A stretch of 64,000 nucleotides of DNA from an uncultured Carboxylicivirga sp. (GCA_947503525.1 CANNEA010000006.1:248001-312000), one strand, 5' to 3'. Shown: positions 1 to 9,176, numbered from the stretch's first letter. A program made the numbers and translations. Notes: generated by a model from the sequence alone, not told the origin.

Positions 1-258
1 CGTGATACGAATGTCATTATCAAACATTAGCTGCAAAAAATGACCATGAACCCTCTCCATATCATCCTCAGTATATTCCCCTTTAGCGATACCTCCCTGG
101 TTGGTGATAATAATAAGTTTATAACCTGCGTCTTGCAATTGCTGCAGACCTTGGATGACATCCGTGTTAAGCTTAAAATCCCTCTTTTTATAGATGTAGT
201 AATGACCTTCATCATTATTAATGACACCATCTCTATCGATAAATACCGCTTTATTCAT
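1..258 (-). CDS. HAD-IIIA phosphatase, GmhB-like (3' end cut by window edge)
   Basis: Start ATG at 258; 86 codons are visible and the gene runs off the left edge. The N-terminus has the HAD nucleophile motif FIDRDGVIN (Asp8 and Asp10) and then ITNQGGIAKGEY, the arrangement of histidinol-phosphatase / D-glycero-D-manno-heptose 1,7-bisphosphate 7-phosphatase (GmhB) proteins. GmhB removes the C7 phosphate of heptose bisphosphate in the cytoplasm during ADP-heptose synthesis for lipopolysaccharide. The zinc-loop cysteines that would support GmhB lie beyond the edge, so the exact substrate is inferred; a related HAD-IIIA phosphatase is possible. The rhomboid gene ends 9 bases upstream of this start on the same strand, suggesting co-transcription. 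Confidence 0.75.
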   Translation of the reverse strand, partial: MNKAVFIDRDGVINNDEGHYYIYKKRDFKLNTDVIQGLQQLQDAGYKLIIITNQGGIAKGEYTEDDMERVHGHFLQLMFDNDIRIT

Positions 259-267
259 TTCGCAAAA

Positions 268-885
268 TTAAAGAAAATTGAATACTTCTTCCACAAATTC
301 CCTCAATAATGAAGGTTTAAACAGTACCGGAAAAACAAAACCATAAACAGCTCCCCAGAAGTGTGCATCGTGCCCAATGTTATCCACATTCCGTTTGGCC
401 ATATAATAAGAATAGATAAGGTAAAGAACTCCAAATATTATATTATAGAATTCAAATGGGATTAAGATGATTCCCATGGTTCCAAAAGGGTTAAATAATA
501 TATTAGCATATACAATTGCTGAAACAGCTCCTGAAGCGCCAATAGCATTATAGTTGTAATTGTCTTTTTCTTTTCCAAAAGAGTACAATGATGAGAACAG
601 AATTGCAGAAAGAAAAAATACCAGAAAAAGCAAACCACTATTCCCCGGTAGATCTCTTTGGAAATAAGAGAGAACTGCTTGGCCAAATGAAAAAAGCACA
701 AACATGTTAAAAATAAGATGCATCCAACTCCCATGAAAAAAACCATGGCTAATAAATCGTACGTATTCTTTTCTGTGTTTAATCTGCCAGGCATTAAACT
801 GATACCTGTAAACTAATTCAGGCTGACTAAAGCCAGCAATACTAATAGCACTAATGGCAAGTATGATAATAATTGATATATCCAT
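268..885 (-). CDS. Rhomboid family intramembrane serine protease
   Basis: A 205-residue polytopic membrane protein. It carries the rhomboid signature: GASG at residues 116-119 with nucleophile Ser118, the His56-x3-Asn60 motif of the second membrane segment (WMHLIFN), and AHFWGAVYG with the presumed catalytic His175. Segments near 3-18, 52-74, 84-102, 113-131, 136-160 and 176-188 are hydrophobic, fitting the six-helix core. Rhomboids cleave transmembrane substrates inside the bilayer; the substrate here cannot be told. It is followed 9 bases on by the HAD phosphatase gene. Confidence 0.88.
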   Translation of the reverse strand: MDISIIIILAISAISIAGFSQPELVYRYQFNAWQIKHRKEYVRFISHGFFHGSWMHLIFNMFVLFSFGQAVLSYFQRDLPGNSGLLFLVFFLSAILFSSLYSFGKEKDNYNYNAIGASGAVSAIVYANILFNPFGTMGIILIPFEFYNIIFGVLYLIYSYYMAKRNVDNIGHDAHFWGAVYGFVFPVLFKPSLLREFVEEVFNFL

Positions 886-971
886 TCGGAATGGTTAATT
901 TATAGTTGTGTGTGCTTGAAGTAATGGATTATTGATTACATAAATCATTAACGACTGATTACAATAATTAG

Positions 972-1973
972 TTAATGCATTATTTTGAAAATCATTTCTT
1001 TTAGTAGTTCACCGGGTTCGGTAGTTGAACTGTTGAATCCCTTCGATTTCATATCGTACTCGCGAAGAAGACTGATTATCTGAACAACTTTACGTGCCGG
1101 ATAGTTTTTGGCACCAGTCACATAGTCCTGTACAAAAAAAGGATTAATTCGAAGTGCAGAAGCCACACTATGTTTTGATTTATCCGGTAAATAATAATAG
1201 GATAGAAGTTTAACGAACGCACCAAACAATGTTATCGTCGTGACCTGAATTGGGTAGGCTTTAGGATTTTTACCAAATGCGAGTATAATTTTATTGGCCT
1301 TTGGAATGTCTCTTGAAAGAACTGCCTTTTGTAATTCAAAGTTATTGTAATCTTTACTTACGCCTATGTTTTTCTCAATATGGGCAGAGGTAATTTGTTT
1401 AACAGAACTACCAATGGCCAGCTCCAACTTATCTAGTTCATGTGTTATTTTAGATAAATCGTTCCCTAAAAATTCAGTTAAGAGAGCAGCAGACTTAGGA
1501 TCAATTGTTTTGCCTTTTGATTGTAAATATGAACTCACCCATTTGGGTATTTCATAGTCCCGAAGTGCTTTTGATTCAAATATTAGCCCGGCTTTGGCAA
1601 TGCTTTTATAAACCTTTTTACGTTTGTCGAGTGTTTTGTATCTGTAGTTGATAACCAAAACTGTAGACGTAAGCGGATTATCGGCATATATGCTTAAGGC
1701 ATCAAGGTTAGAAATGTTTTGAGCTTCCTTTACTATTATAACTTGATGTTGAGCCATCATGGGATAACGACGGGCTGCCATTACGATATCTTCAGCCTCA
1801 ACATCCTTGCCATAAAGGACAGTTTGATTAAAGCCTCGTTCTTCTTCGCTTAGTACATTATTGGCAATATAATCGGTTATTTGATCGATGTAATATCCTT
1901 CATCACCCATTAAAAAATAAATGGGCTTATAAACCTTCTGCTTTAAATCGTTTATGATTTGCTCAAAACTCAT
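972..1973 (-). CDS. holA: DNA polymerase III subunit delta
   Basis: 333 residues, the usual length for HolA. The N-terminal half reads like the AAA+-like delta fold (FLMGDEGYYIDQITDYI near residues 20-36, then YPMMAQHQVIIVKEAQ near 70-85), and the C-terminal third is the helical collar domain (LQKAVLSRDIPKANKIILAF, then NPFFVQDYVTGAKNYP). Delta opens the beta sliding clamp as part of the clamp-loader complex during replication. It lies 14 bases downstream of the AMP nucleosidase gene on the same strand, so the two are probably one transcript. Confidence 0.92.
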   Translation of the reverse strand: MSFEQIINDLKQKVYKPIYFLMGDEGYYIDQITDYIANNVLSEEERGFNQTVLYGKDVEAEDIVMAARRYPMMAQHQVIIVKEAQNISNLDALSIYADNPLTSTVLVINYRYKTLDKRKKVYKSIAKAGLIFESKALRDYEIPKWVSSYLQSKGKTIDPKSAALLTEFLGNDLSKITHELDKLELAIGSSVKQITSAHIEKNIGVSKDYNNFELQKAVLSRDIPKANKIILAFGKNPKAYPIQVTTITLFGAFVKLLSYYYLPDKSKHSVASALRINPFFVQDYVTGAKNYPARKVVQIISLLREYDMKSKGFNSSTTEPGELLKEMIFKIMH

Positions 1974-1987
1974 TCTAATCCGTCGTA

Positions 1988-2770
1988 TTAATTGCCAAAT
2001 CTAAGGTGCTTAACCGATTTACCATTATTCTGAATGGTATCCATGGCTTTAATGCCAATTTTTAAATGCTCATGCACATAATTCTCAGTCACAACCTTAT
2101 CACTTTCTTCGGTTTTTACACCAGTTGAAATCATTGGTTGATCAGAAACCAATAATAAGGCTCCTGTCGGAATCATGTTGTAAAAACCGACCGTAAAGAT
2201 AGTGGCTGTTTCCATATCTATGGCCATCGCACGGGTTTTACTCAGGTATTTTTTAAAACGCTCATCATATTCCCACACTCTTTTATTAGTAGTAAATACT
2301 GTTCCTGTCCAATAATCACGTTCTTTATCTCTTATGGTACTTGACACGGCACGCTGCAAGCTAAAGGCTGGTAGGGCCGGGACTTCAGGAGGTAAATAGT
2401 CATCCGATGTACCGTCGCTTCTTATGGCTGCTATGGGTAAAACCAAATCACCTAGTTTATTCTTCTTCTTTAGGCCACCACATTTTCCAAGGAATAAAAC
2501 GGCTTTTGGCATAATAGCACTTAAAAGATCCATCATTGTAGCTGCATTAGGGCTACCCATTCCAAAGTTAATTATGGTAACACCATTGGCCGAGCAGTTA
2601 GGCATATTGCCACTCTGACCAATGATTGGTGCATCATACCATTCTGAGAATAATTCAACATAATGATTGAAGTTGGTCAGGATGATATAAGGGTCAAAAT
2701 CTTCTAGTTTTCTACCTGTATATCGGGGTAGCCAATTCTCTACAATTTCTTTTTTTGTCTTCATGGGCAA
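1988..2770 (-). CDS. amn: AMP nucleosidase, short Bacteroidota form
   Basis: 260 residues, matching the short form found in this phylum and much shorter than the about 480-residue proteobacterial Amn, which has an extra N-terminal domain. The phosphorylase/nucleosidase fold is visible: VTIINFGMGSPNAATM (64-79), FLGKCGG (93-99), the MAIDMETATIF block (182-192) with the purine/ribose-binding Met-Glu, and SDQP (209-212). The enzyme hydrolyses AMP to adenine and ribose 5-phosphate, tuning adenylate pools. The start ATG at 2770 gives MPMKTKK; a second Met two codons later is an alternative. Probably co-transcribed with holA. Confidence 0.88.
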   Translation of the reverse strand: MPMKTKKEIVENWLPRYTGRKLEDFDPYIILTNFNHYVELFSEWYDAPIIGQSGNMPNCSANGVTIINFGMGSPNAATMMDLLSAIMPKAVLFLGKCGGLKKKNKLGDLVLPIAAIRSDGTSDDYLPPEVPALPAFSLQRAVSSTIRDKERDYWTGTVFTTNKRVWEYDERFKKYLSKTRAMAIDMETATIFTVGFYNMIPTGALLLVSDQPMISTGVKTEESDKVVTENYVHEHLKIGIKAMDTIQNNGKSVKHLRFGN

Positions 2771-2911
2771 GTAGTTAAAAGGATGTGTGACTGACTTCTT
2801 TTAGGATAGGCAATTGTGCCTCTATAAGAAAAAAGAAGCCGAAATTTTAATTAATCGACTAAGGTAACTTTTTCTGCTTAATTTGATTTACTTTGTTGAA
2901 AAAATCAGAGT

Positions 2912-3367
2912 ATGCAAAAACTAAACCTTCCGGTCTATGAATTTAGGTTGAGGGATCATCAAAATAAAAAACAGATATTTGATGTGATCCGGAAGAAGTT
3001 TGTTGCCTTAACTCCTGAAGAATGGGTGCGCCAGCATCTGATTCATTTTTTTGTACATCAACTTAAATATTCGCCGGGATTAATTGCCGTTGAAATGCCT
3101 GTTAATGTTAATGGATTAAATCAGCGAGCTGATATTGTGGTATATAATCGTAAGGGGGAGCCAGTGATGGTTGTGGAATGTAAAGCGCCTGCTGTTTCTG
3201 TTTCAAAAGCGGTATTTAATCAGGCCGCGCGTTATAATATGCGTTTAAAGGTGAAGTATATGGTGGTGAGCAATGGACTTCAGCATTTTTGTGCCCAGCT
3301 TAAAGATGAAGAAGGTGGCTATAGCTTGTTAAAGCAATTTCCGAATTTGCAGCAACTCTTAAATTAG
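2912..3367 (+). CDS. Orphan HsdR N-terminal-domain (PD-(D/E)XK) protein
   Basis: 151 residues matching the N-terminal nuclease domain of type I restriction HsdR subunits, without helicase domains. Active-site residues of the PD-(D/E)XK fold are visible: Asp74 in QRADIVVY, Glu89-x-Lys91 in VVECKAP, and Gln104 with Tyr108 in FNQAARYN, the QxxxY motif of RecB/HsdR nucleases. No hsdM or hsdS lies nearby, so this is not a restriction system as it stands. It is transcribed divergently from amn-holA, and such stand-alone proteins are common in Bacteroidota; their role is unknown. Its 3' end overlaps the convergent membrane-protein gene by 9 bases. Confidence 0.8.
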   Translation: MQKLNLPVYEFRLRDHQNKKQIFDVIRKKFVALTPEEWVRQHLIHFFVHQLKYSPGLIAVEMPVNVNGLNQRADIVVYNRKGEPVMVVECKAPAVSVSKAVFNQAARYNMRLKVKYMVVSNGLQHFCAQLKDEEGGYSLLKQFPNLQQLLN

Positions 3368-3661
3368 TGAAGAGAGATAGAATAGCAATAAGTATATTGG
3401 AATAAAAAGTAAATGTTTTATCCTCTGACTTTTATTTTCTAGAACGAAAAACAATAGCATTAAGGAGGCAAAAACTATTAAGCCTGAGAAAAGCATATTT
3501 ACTCGGATAAAATAAGCAATTGGTTCAATATTGCTAATGTTACCATAAGCAATGGCATGGTCAAAAGATGAAATATCAAGTTCTAGGATGTTGATCAAGA
3601 TTAATACTGCAAAAAGAAGATGAAAGAGATAGTACGCTATTTTTCCCACTTTATTTTTCAT
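3359..3661 (-). CDS. Small hypothetical membrane protein
   Basis: About 100 residues starting at MKNKVGK (ATG at 3661). An upstream in-frame Met at 3697 would overlap the GNAT gene by 47 bases, so 3661 (11-base overlap with the GNAT stop) is preferred. Hydrophobic segments lie near residues 9-24, 43-71 and 80-100, suggesting three membrane helices, with a short basic stretch (KSQRIK) between the last two. I do not recognise the family. It sits at the 3' end of the PD40 protein-GNAT unit and appears translationally coupled to the acetyltransferase. Confidence 0.6.
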   Translation of the reverse strand: MKNKVGKIAYYLFHLLFAVLILINILELDISSFDHAIAYGNISNIEPIAYFIRVNMLFSGLIVFASLMLLFFVLENKSQRIKHLLFIPIYLLLFYLSSLI

Positions 3662-4169
3662 CAATTCTCTGATAAAGGGCCTCATCAATAAAGCCATCTT
3701 TTGTTTTACGCCAGGCCTTCTTTACGCCAACTAATTCAAAACCTAATTTTTCAAATAACTTGATGCTGGTAGTATTGTTGCTTGAAATATTGGCATAAAC
3801 CTGTTTTAAGCCTAATGTGTTAAAACAATAAGTTACAAACAAGTTAAGGGCTTCGGAAGCATGCCCCTTTTGCTGGTAATCAGAGTGTATAATAATGCCA
3901 ATGCCAGCCCGCTGATGAAAGGGGTCAAAGTCAAAAAGATCAATCATTCCAATGGGGAGCTTTGATTCTTCCAGTTCAATGATCAGTCGTAACTGTTTGG
4001 TTTGATAAATATCGAGTTGAGCCTGCTCAATATAGATTTTGAGTTGGTGCCTAGAAAAAGGGGTGAGCGTATTGCTCACCTCCCATATATTCATATCATT
4101 TTCCCATTGATAGAGTATGTCAATATCATTGGGTTCAAGAGCCCTTAGCGCCAGCTCTTCATTATTCAT
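3651..4169 (-). CDS. GNAT family N-acetyltransferase (RimJ/SpeG-like)
   Basis: 172 residues with a complete GNAT fold. The acetyl-CoA pyrophosphate loop is IIHSDYQQKGHASEAL (Q-x-x-G-x-A at 99-104), followed by the beta5/alpha4 motif SSNNTTSIKLFEKLGFE (129-145) typical of the RimJ/RimL and SpeG branch. It transfers an acetyl group from acetyl-CoA to an amine (protein N-terminus, polyamine or small molecule); the substrate is not evident. The start ATG at 4169 overlaps the TAA stop of the upstream TPR-PD40 gene by one base (TAATG), a sign of translational coupling. Confidence 0.85.
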   Translation of the reverse strand: MNNEELALRALEPNDIDILYQWENDMNIWEVSNTLTPFSRHQLKIYIEQAQLDIYQTKQLRLIIELEESKLPIGMIDLFDFDPFHQRAGIGIIIHSDYQQKGHASEALNLFVTYCFNTLGLKQVYANISSNNTTSIKLFEKLGFELVGVKKAWRKTKDGFIDEALYQRIDEK

Positions 4170-6082
4170 TATTCTGCTTTTGGTTTAATCAAGTCTTCGA
4201 ATTGTTTGATATCACGTACAAAGGCATCTTTCCAAATGTCCATCTTCACTACCTCTTCTTTGGCCTTTAATGTAGCTTTGTATCCTTTATAGGCGCCATA
4301 GGTGTAGCGGAACCATCCATCCTTACATTCATACAATTTAATCAAGTCTGTATTCAATCCATGTTTTGTAAAGATATCGTATGACTGCAATTGCTCTTTT
4401 AGAGAAACAAATTGTACAGTGTAATATGGAATTCCATCAGAAACGTCCAATGCGTTTTCTTTGTCCGCTGCTTTTTCCTCTTTAGCTGCATGTAAGTATG
4501 TCATCTGAGTTTCTTCCAATAATGTGGTTTTAGTACTCTTCTTGTAAGCCATTTCGCGTTCCACATCAATCTGTTTCACAACTTCTTCATAGCCTTCACC
4601 TGCATAACGAATCTTGTATTTTTTCTCTGCTTCGAGGATTAGCACGTATTTACCACTTCCCGGATGAGGTTTAAATATTCCTTCTTCCTCATCGGTTTCG
4701 GCATTGCTTACATAAATCTGAACGTGTTCCAATGGAGCATCACCACTATTAACAACACCTTTAAATACAGCTAATCGGTTTATTTCCGGTTCCTCGTATT
4801 CAATCAAGTAAATGTCTGATCCGCCATGACTTCCTTCAAATTTAGAAGAAGCATAATAAGCCAGATTCTGAGTAGTAGTAGGTACAAAAAAGAAATCGTC
4901 GTCAGGCGTATTGATTGGATAACCCATATTAACTGGTGCGCTCCAGCTTTCGTCATTCTGTAATTGAGTATAGAAGATGTCAAACTTACCCATGCTATTG
5001 TGACCTTCCGAACTAAAATACAATGTACGCCCATCAGGGTGGATCATTGGAGTTTCTTCATCATACGGAGTATTTAACTCTTCCATATTTTGAGCTTTAC
5101 CCCACTCGCCATTAGGTAGACGGCGAACACGATAAATGTCTAAACCACCCAGACCACCTTCACGATTACTAGTAAAATACAAAGTAGACTTGTCAGGTGA
5201 GATTGATGCATGCGTTTCGTTATAGCGCGAATTGATTGGTTCTGGTAGTTTTACCGGCTCACTCCAATTGGAGCCATCGTGATTACTTACATATAAGTTG
5301 GATCCATCAATATCATTGCGATAAATATAAAGTTCGGTTTCATCAATTGATAAACAAACCCCTGCTTCATGACCGGGCTTACGGAATATTTCCTTAAGTG
5401 ATTTGGCTTTTTTCCACTGTTCATTTTCCTTAAGTGATGAATAAATGCGCTCGGCATACTGCCCGTCGGGCAATATTTCGCTATAACTCGAAGCTCTACG
5501 CGAGGTAAATAATAACAGTGATTCGTCAGCTGAGATCAACGGGCTATGATCGTCGTATTTAGAATTGATTTCAGGTCCTAGATTAATAACATTTAAAGTA
5601 ACCGGTTTAGCCATCAATTCAATAGCGTTCTCACAAATCTCTATCTCACGCTTAAATTCATTAATTGCTGTTTCGTCAGCAGGATTAAGCTGAGCAATAA
5701 TTTCTTCATACTTCTGAATTGCCATTTCCGGTTCAAGCTGCAGTTGATAGTTTTTAGCAACCATGCTCTGAACCTCAATTCCAACTGTTCCTTTCTTTTC
5801 TTCTTCATTTAAAAGAGCATGAACCCGATTAAAATAATCAACCGACTTTTCGTAATCATTTAAATAAAGATTGCAATAGGCCAGGTTATACAAAACTTCA
5901 AGATCTTCGTTGTCCTTTGCCAGAAGTTCGCTGTACAATTCCATGGCCTCACTATAGGCTTCATTTTCGAAAAGAAATTCCGCGTCTTTAAATTTCTTAT
6001 TATCTCTCGAATTGTTCTGAGCTAAAACAAGCTGTGCTGAAAATAAAAAGGCAAAACATACCAGTAGTAAACGTTGTAACAT
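4169..6082 (-). CDS. Exported TPR + PD40 beta-propeller protein with SPOR-like tail
   Basis: 637 residues. A signal peptide (MLQRLLLVCFAFLFSAQLVLAQ) is followed by tetratricopeptide-like helices (about 30-150), then PD40/WD40-like propeller blades recognisable by repeats such as SPLISADESLLLFTSRR, ASISPDKSTLYFTSNREGG and PMIHPDGRTLYFSSEG (about 180-430), a short beta-sandwich (about 440-510) and a C-terminal SPOR-like region (IPYYTVQFVSLKEQLQSYD to the end). Relatives in Bacteroidota usually carry an OmpA peptidoglycan-binding domain at this place; here a SPOR-like module may do that job (inference). It is a paralogue of the next gene and probably periplasmic. Confidence 0.82.
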   Translation of the reverse strand: MLQRLLLVCFAFLFSAQLVLAQNNSRDNKKFKDAEFLFENEAYSEAMELYSELLAKDNEDLEVLYNLAYCNLYLNDYEKSVDYFNRVHALLNEEEKKGTVGIEVQSMVAKNYQLQLEPEMAIQKYEEIIAQLNPADETAINEFKREIEICENAIELMAKPVTLNVINLGPEINSKYDDHSPLISADESLLLFTSRRASSYSEILPDGQYAERIYSSLKENEQWKKAKSLKEIFRKPGHEAGVCLSIDETELYIYRNDIDGSNLYVSNHDGSNWSEPVKLPEPINSRYNETHASISPDKSTLYFTSNREGGLGGLDIYRVRRLPNGEWGKAQNMEELNTPYDEETPMIHPDGRTLYFSSEGHNSMGKFDIFYTQLQNDESWSAPVNMGYPINTPDDDFFFVPTTTQNLAYYASSKFEGSHGGSDIYLIEYEEPEINRLAVFKGVVNSGDAPLEHVQIYVSNAETDEEEGIFKPHPGSGKYVLILEAEKKYKIRYAGEGYEEVVKQIDVEREMAYKKSTKTTLLEETQMTYLHAAKEEKAADKENALDVSDGIPYYTVQFVSLKEQLQSYDIFTKHGLNTDLIKLYECKDGWFRYTYGAYKGYKATLKAKEEVVKMDIWKDAFVRDIKQFEDLIKPKAE

Positions 6083-6198
6083 ATTGGGCTGGCTTAATAT
6101 TAATCCGTTAATATAAATATTTAGTGCAAAATAAATAATAAAGGCATGTCATCATGCGCTTTAGCGATTTATTTTGATAAAAGTAATCAATTATAGTA

Positions 6199-7806
6199 TT
6201 AGTTGTCTTCTTTTTTGTCTTCAACAATAATAGGGTCCAGATACGAAGCATTACCATGTGTAGGAAAATCCAATCGTCCTGATATTTTAAAATCCTTTGA
6301 CATGGTCACTTTTCCAAAGGTTCTTATGGTCATTGTGTACTCTACGCCAGTTGGAAGTATAAGTACATATTTACCATTTTCAGGGTGAGGTCGATATTGT
6401 CCAACTTCTTCGCCAGAATCTTTTTTAGTTAAGATAAGTTGCGATTCATGCGAGGGTAGTCCGTCTTCTGTAAATATGAACCCGGCAACTACGGCTAATG
6501 AGCGCTCATCTGTTTCCGGAAATTCAATTAACCATATATCAGACCGACCATAACCTCCGGGGCGTTCAGATGCAAAATAAACTCGATGTCCATCTGATGT
6601 TGGAACAAAGAATAAATCGTCTCCGGGAGTATTTATGGGATAACCTATGTTTTTGGGCTCGCTCCATTTTTGCTCAGCATCATTAATTCGATTCGATGAG
6701 AAGATGTCAAAGCCTCCCATGGATAAATGTCCCATTGATGCAAAATATAAGGTGCCTTCATCGTGCGAAAGAAAAGGGCTCTCTTCATCTTCCACAGTAT
6801 TTATTGTAGGACCAAGGTTTGAAACTTTACCCCATGTGCCATCGGGTAATCTCTTGACTATATAAAGGTCTTTGCCTCCAAACCCACCCGGACGATCGCT
6901 GGAAAATACTAAAGTATTACGATCGTATGAGAATGATCCATGTGTTTCGTGATAATTTGTGTTGATCGGTTTCGGAAATTTAAGAGGAGCAGACCATCCT
7001 TTTTCAGATAAGTTGGAAAAATATAAATCACCTGATATCCCATCATTTCGATAGATAATCATGGTTTGCCCATCCGCACTTAAGCTGCAAGTTGCATCAT
7101 TTCCATCGGAATTAACTGATTTACCAAGGTTCAAGGCAGGTAGCCATTTCTCTTCGCGCCAAATGGTTTTATGAATGTCCTCATAAAATAAGCCATCCGG
7201 ATTAGTTAAGTTTCCTGTTCCCTGACGGTTAGAAGTAAATATTAAAATGGATTCATCTGCCGATATCACCGGGCTGTGTTCATTATGCTCACTATTTACA
7301 GCCTGACCAAGGTTAGTAATTCTAAAGTCGACTGGATTTGCTTTGAGTTGAATCGCATTCTCATTATATCTGGTTTCCAGCTCCAATTGCTTTAGCAGCG
7401 ACTTTTGCTTGGGTGGAATGTTGTCCTTTAATGCAATTAATTCCTGTAAAGCTTCTTCAAATCGATGATTTAAATGATAAGCTTGAGCCAGGTAAAAGCG
7501 TGCCTCAATGGCATGTTGATTTTTTCTTGTTTCAAGAGTGTAATGTTGTTTTGCTTTCTCAAGGTAAATTATTGCATCATCCGATTTGTAATCAATATTG
7601 AGCAAACAGAGTCCATAATTAAGATTGAGGATTGGCTCATCCGGATGAACAATCATCAATTCTTTAAGTTTAGCTGCTGCTTCTTCAAACTTCTCCAGAT
7701 TAAGGTCATTGGTAATGTTTACCAAATCCTTTTTCTTGAGTTTAGATTGAGCTGGTACAATTGTAACCGAAAATGACAAAATCAGTAATAGGCCAATTAA
7801 CTTCAT
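6199..7806 (-). CDS. Exported TPR + PD40 beta-propeller protein, paralogue without SPOR tail
   Basis: 535 residues with a signal peptide (MKLIGLLLILSFSVTIVPAQ), N-terminal TPR-like helices (about 25-150) and PD40 blades such as SPVISADESILIFTSNRQG, GSFSYDRNTLVFSSDRPGG and SPFLSHDEGTLYFASMGH (about 170-420), then a beta-sandwich (PHPENGKYVLILPTGVEY). The order matches the downstream 637-residue protein almost blade for blade, but it stops at a charged tail (VEDKKEDN) and lacks the SPOR-like region. A tandem duplication followed by loss or gain of the tail is the simplest reading. Likely periplasmic or cell-surface; the function is unknown. It is 116 bases upstream of its paralogue. Confidence 0.8.
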   Translation of the reverse strand: MKLIGLLLILSFSVTIVPAQSKLKKKDLVNITNDLNLEKFEEAAAKLKELMIVHPDEPILNLNYGLCLLNIDYKSDDAIIYLEKAKQHYTLETRKNQHAIEARFYLAQAYHLNHRFEEALQELIALKDNIPPKQKSLLKQLELETRYNENAIQLKANPVDFRITNLGQAVNSEHNEHSPVISADESILIFTSNRQGTGNLTNPDGLFYEDIHKTIWREEKWLPALNLGKSVNSDGNDATCSLSADGQTMIIYRNDGISGDLYFSNLSEKGWSAPLKFPKPINTNYHETHGSFSYDRNTLVFSSDRPGGFGGKDLYIVKRLPDGTWGKVSNLGPTINTVEDEESPFLSHDEGTLYFASMGHLSMGGFDIFSSNRINDAEQKWSEPKNIGYPINTPGDDLFFVPTSDGHRVYFASERPGGYGRSDIWLIEFPETDERSLAVVAGFIFTEDGLPSHESQLILTKKDSGEEVGQYRPHPENGKYVLILPTGVEYTMTIRTFGKVTMSKDFKISGRLDFPTHGNASYLDPIIVEDKKEDN

Positions 7807-7937
7807 AGTGGTAATGCGCTGTATTCGTTGCTTAGTTGGTTAAACGCCTCTTCTAATAAGAGTGCTACAAGTTAATAAAATATTTTTGTTGTCGACGATT
7901 GTAAAAGATATTTGAGTGTCTATGAAAAGCAAATATA

Positions 7938-9110
7938 TCAGGAGAGAGTAGGCAGTTTTTTAAAGTAAATGACCTCTCCTTTGCTTGAGTTATGGGAGTT
8001 GATTACTAAGTATTTATTGTTGTAAGATACAAAAGCGTAGTTGTGTTTACCCAAAAGCTCCATTTGCTGAATAATTGTTTTGGCCTTTATGCTTTTTAAA
8101 TCAAATATGACGAGGCCTGAATCATCTAAACTATTCGATAAATCAGTAATGATCTCAATCTTTGAGTCAGGGAAAATATTTGAAATTTTGGTTTGTAATT
8201 CGATTTTGCGAAAGTTGAGAAGTATCTTATCAACTTTGTAAGCTGTTTGTTTTTTTCGTTTAAACCGAAGTGTAAATACTTTGTACCTATGGATTAATCT
8301 TATACTAACCCATATTAAGAAATTGGTTAAACCAGAGCTTCTGCTTTTAAAGTATTTTTTGTGGAACACCCACATTGCATTATAAAAATAATTATAGATT
8401 TCTGCCTTGTTTGGAGTTGATTGTCCTTTGAAATGAATAATAGGGCAGGAACCAAAGTAATGGTTGCTGCCAAATTTCTTTTTCAATTCGTAGGATAGTT
8501 CGATGTCCTCGCCATACATGAAATAATCCTCATTAAGCAAGGTGAAATCTCCATTCTTATCCCTTTGTTGAACAAGAAATGCACCAGATAGAATATCTAC
8601 TTCTTGCTCACTATCCATGTTAAAATTCCCATGATAATATCTTGCAAATCTACTGGAATTAGGAAAAGCTTTACACAGTCCACTTACCTTATAAAAAGAA
8701 GTTATTGGTGTAGGTAATCCTCGTTTTGATTCTTTTAAAAACTCACCTGATCCATTAATCATTTTAAGACCTAATCCACCAGTGTTCTTATTTTGCGAAT
8801 AAAACTCAATGACCTTTTCGAAGGTGTCTTCTGCAACAATAATATCAGGATTAAGTAGGATTGCCAATTCTCCTTTGGCTTGTTTTAATCCAATATTATT
8901 AGCCTTTGAAAAGCCGAGGTTTTCACTGTTATGAATTGTCGTAATAAAGGGATAGTGTGATTTAGCTTTGGCTGGAATGTCTGTTTTGGAAGCATTGTCA
9001 ACAACTATAACCTCACAATCAATTCCGGAAATGGAACTTTGAACCGAACCTAAGGTTAGGTCCAGAAATTCCCATGCATTATAACTGACTATGATAATTG
9101 ATAATTTCAC
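7938..9110 (-). CDS. Family 2 glycosyltransferase (rhamnosyltransferase-like) with C-terminal extension
   Basis: 390 residues. The GT-A fold opens with LSIIIVSYNAWEFLDLTL, then VIVVDNAS, NLGFSKANNIGLK, LLNPDI (the metal-site DxD variant, near residues 90-95) and LNEDYFMYGEDIELSYEL (near 200-217), the order seen in cytoplasmic-face sugar transferases of surface polysaccharide assembly. Residues about 265-290 include a hydrophobic, basic membrane-associated segment. The last 90 residues (DSKIEIITDL, then GLVIFDLKSIKAKTIIQQM) form an accessory alpha/beta region also met in Bacteroidota GT2 proteins. Acceptor and sugar are unknown. No polysaccharide cluster surrounds it. Confidence 0.85.
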   Translation of the reverse strand: MKLSIIIVSYNAWEFLDLTLGSVQSSISGIDCEVIVVDNASKTDIPAKAKSHYPFITTIHNSENLGFSKANNIGLKQAKGELAILLNPDIIVAEDTFEKVIEFYSQNKNTGGLGLKMINGSGEFLKESKRGLPTPITSFYKVSGLCKAFPNSSRFARYYHGNFNMDSEQEVDILSGAFLVQQRDKNGDFTLLNEDYFMYGEDIELSYELKKKFGSNHYFGSCPIIHFKGQSTPNKAEIYNYFYNAMWVFHKKYFKSRSSGLTNFLIWVSIRLIHRYKVFTLRFKRKKQTAYKVDKILLNFRKIELQTKISNIFPDSKIEIITDLSNSLDDSGLVIFDLKSIKAKTIIQQMELLGKHNYAFVSYNNKYLVINSHNSSKGEVIYFKKLPTLS

Positions 9111-9176
9111 TCTTGCTTCAATCTAATTCCTTCACTGAGCTTGGCTCAACTTATTTCAAATGTCAATCAGCTTGTG

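Noticed and set aside
462-794. 110-codon frame inside the rhomboid gene
   Set aside because: It is an alternative frame of the same strand within a well-supported rhomboid; no independent evidence.
2912-3367. Part of a type I restriction-modification system
   Set aside because: No methylase, specificity or helicase genes lie near; the surrounding genes are housekeeping.
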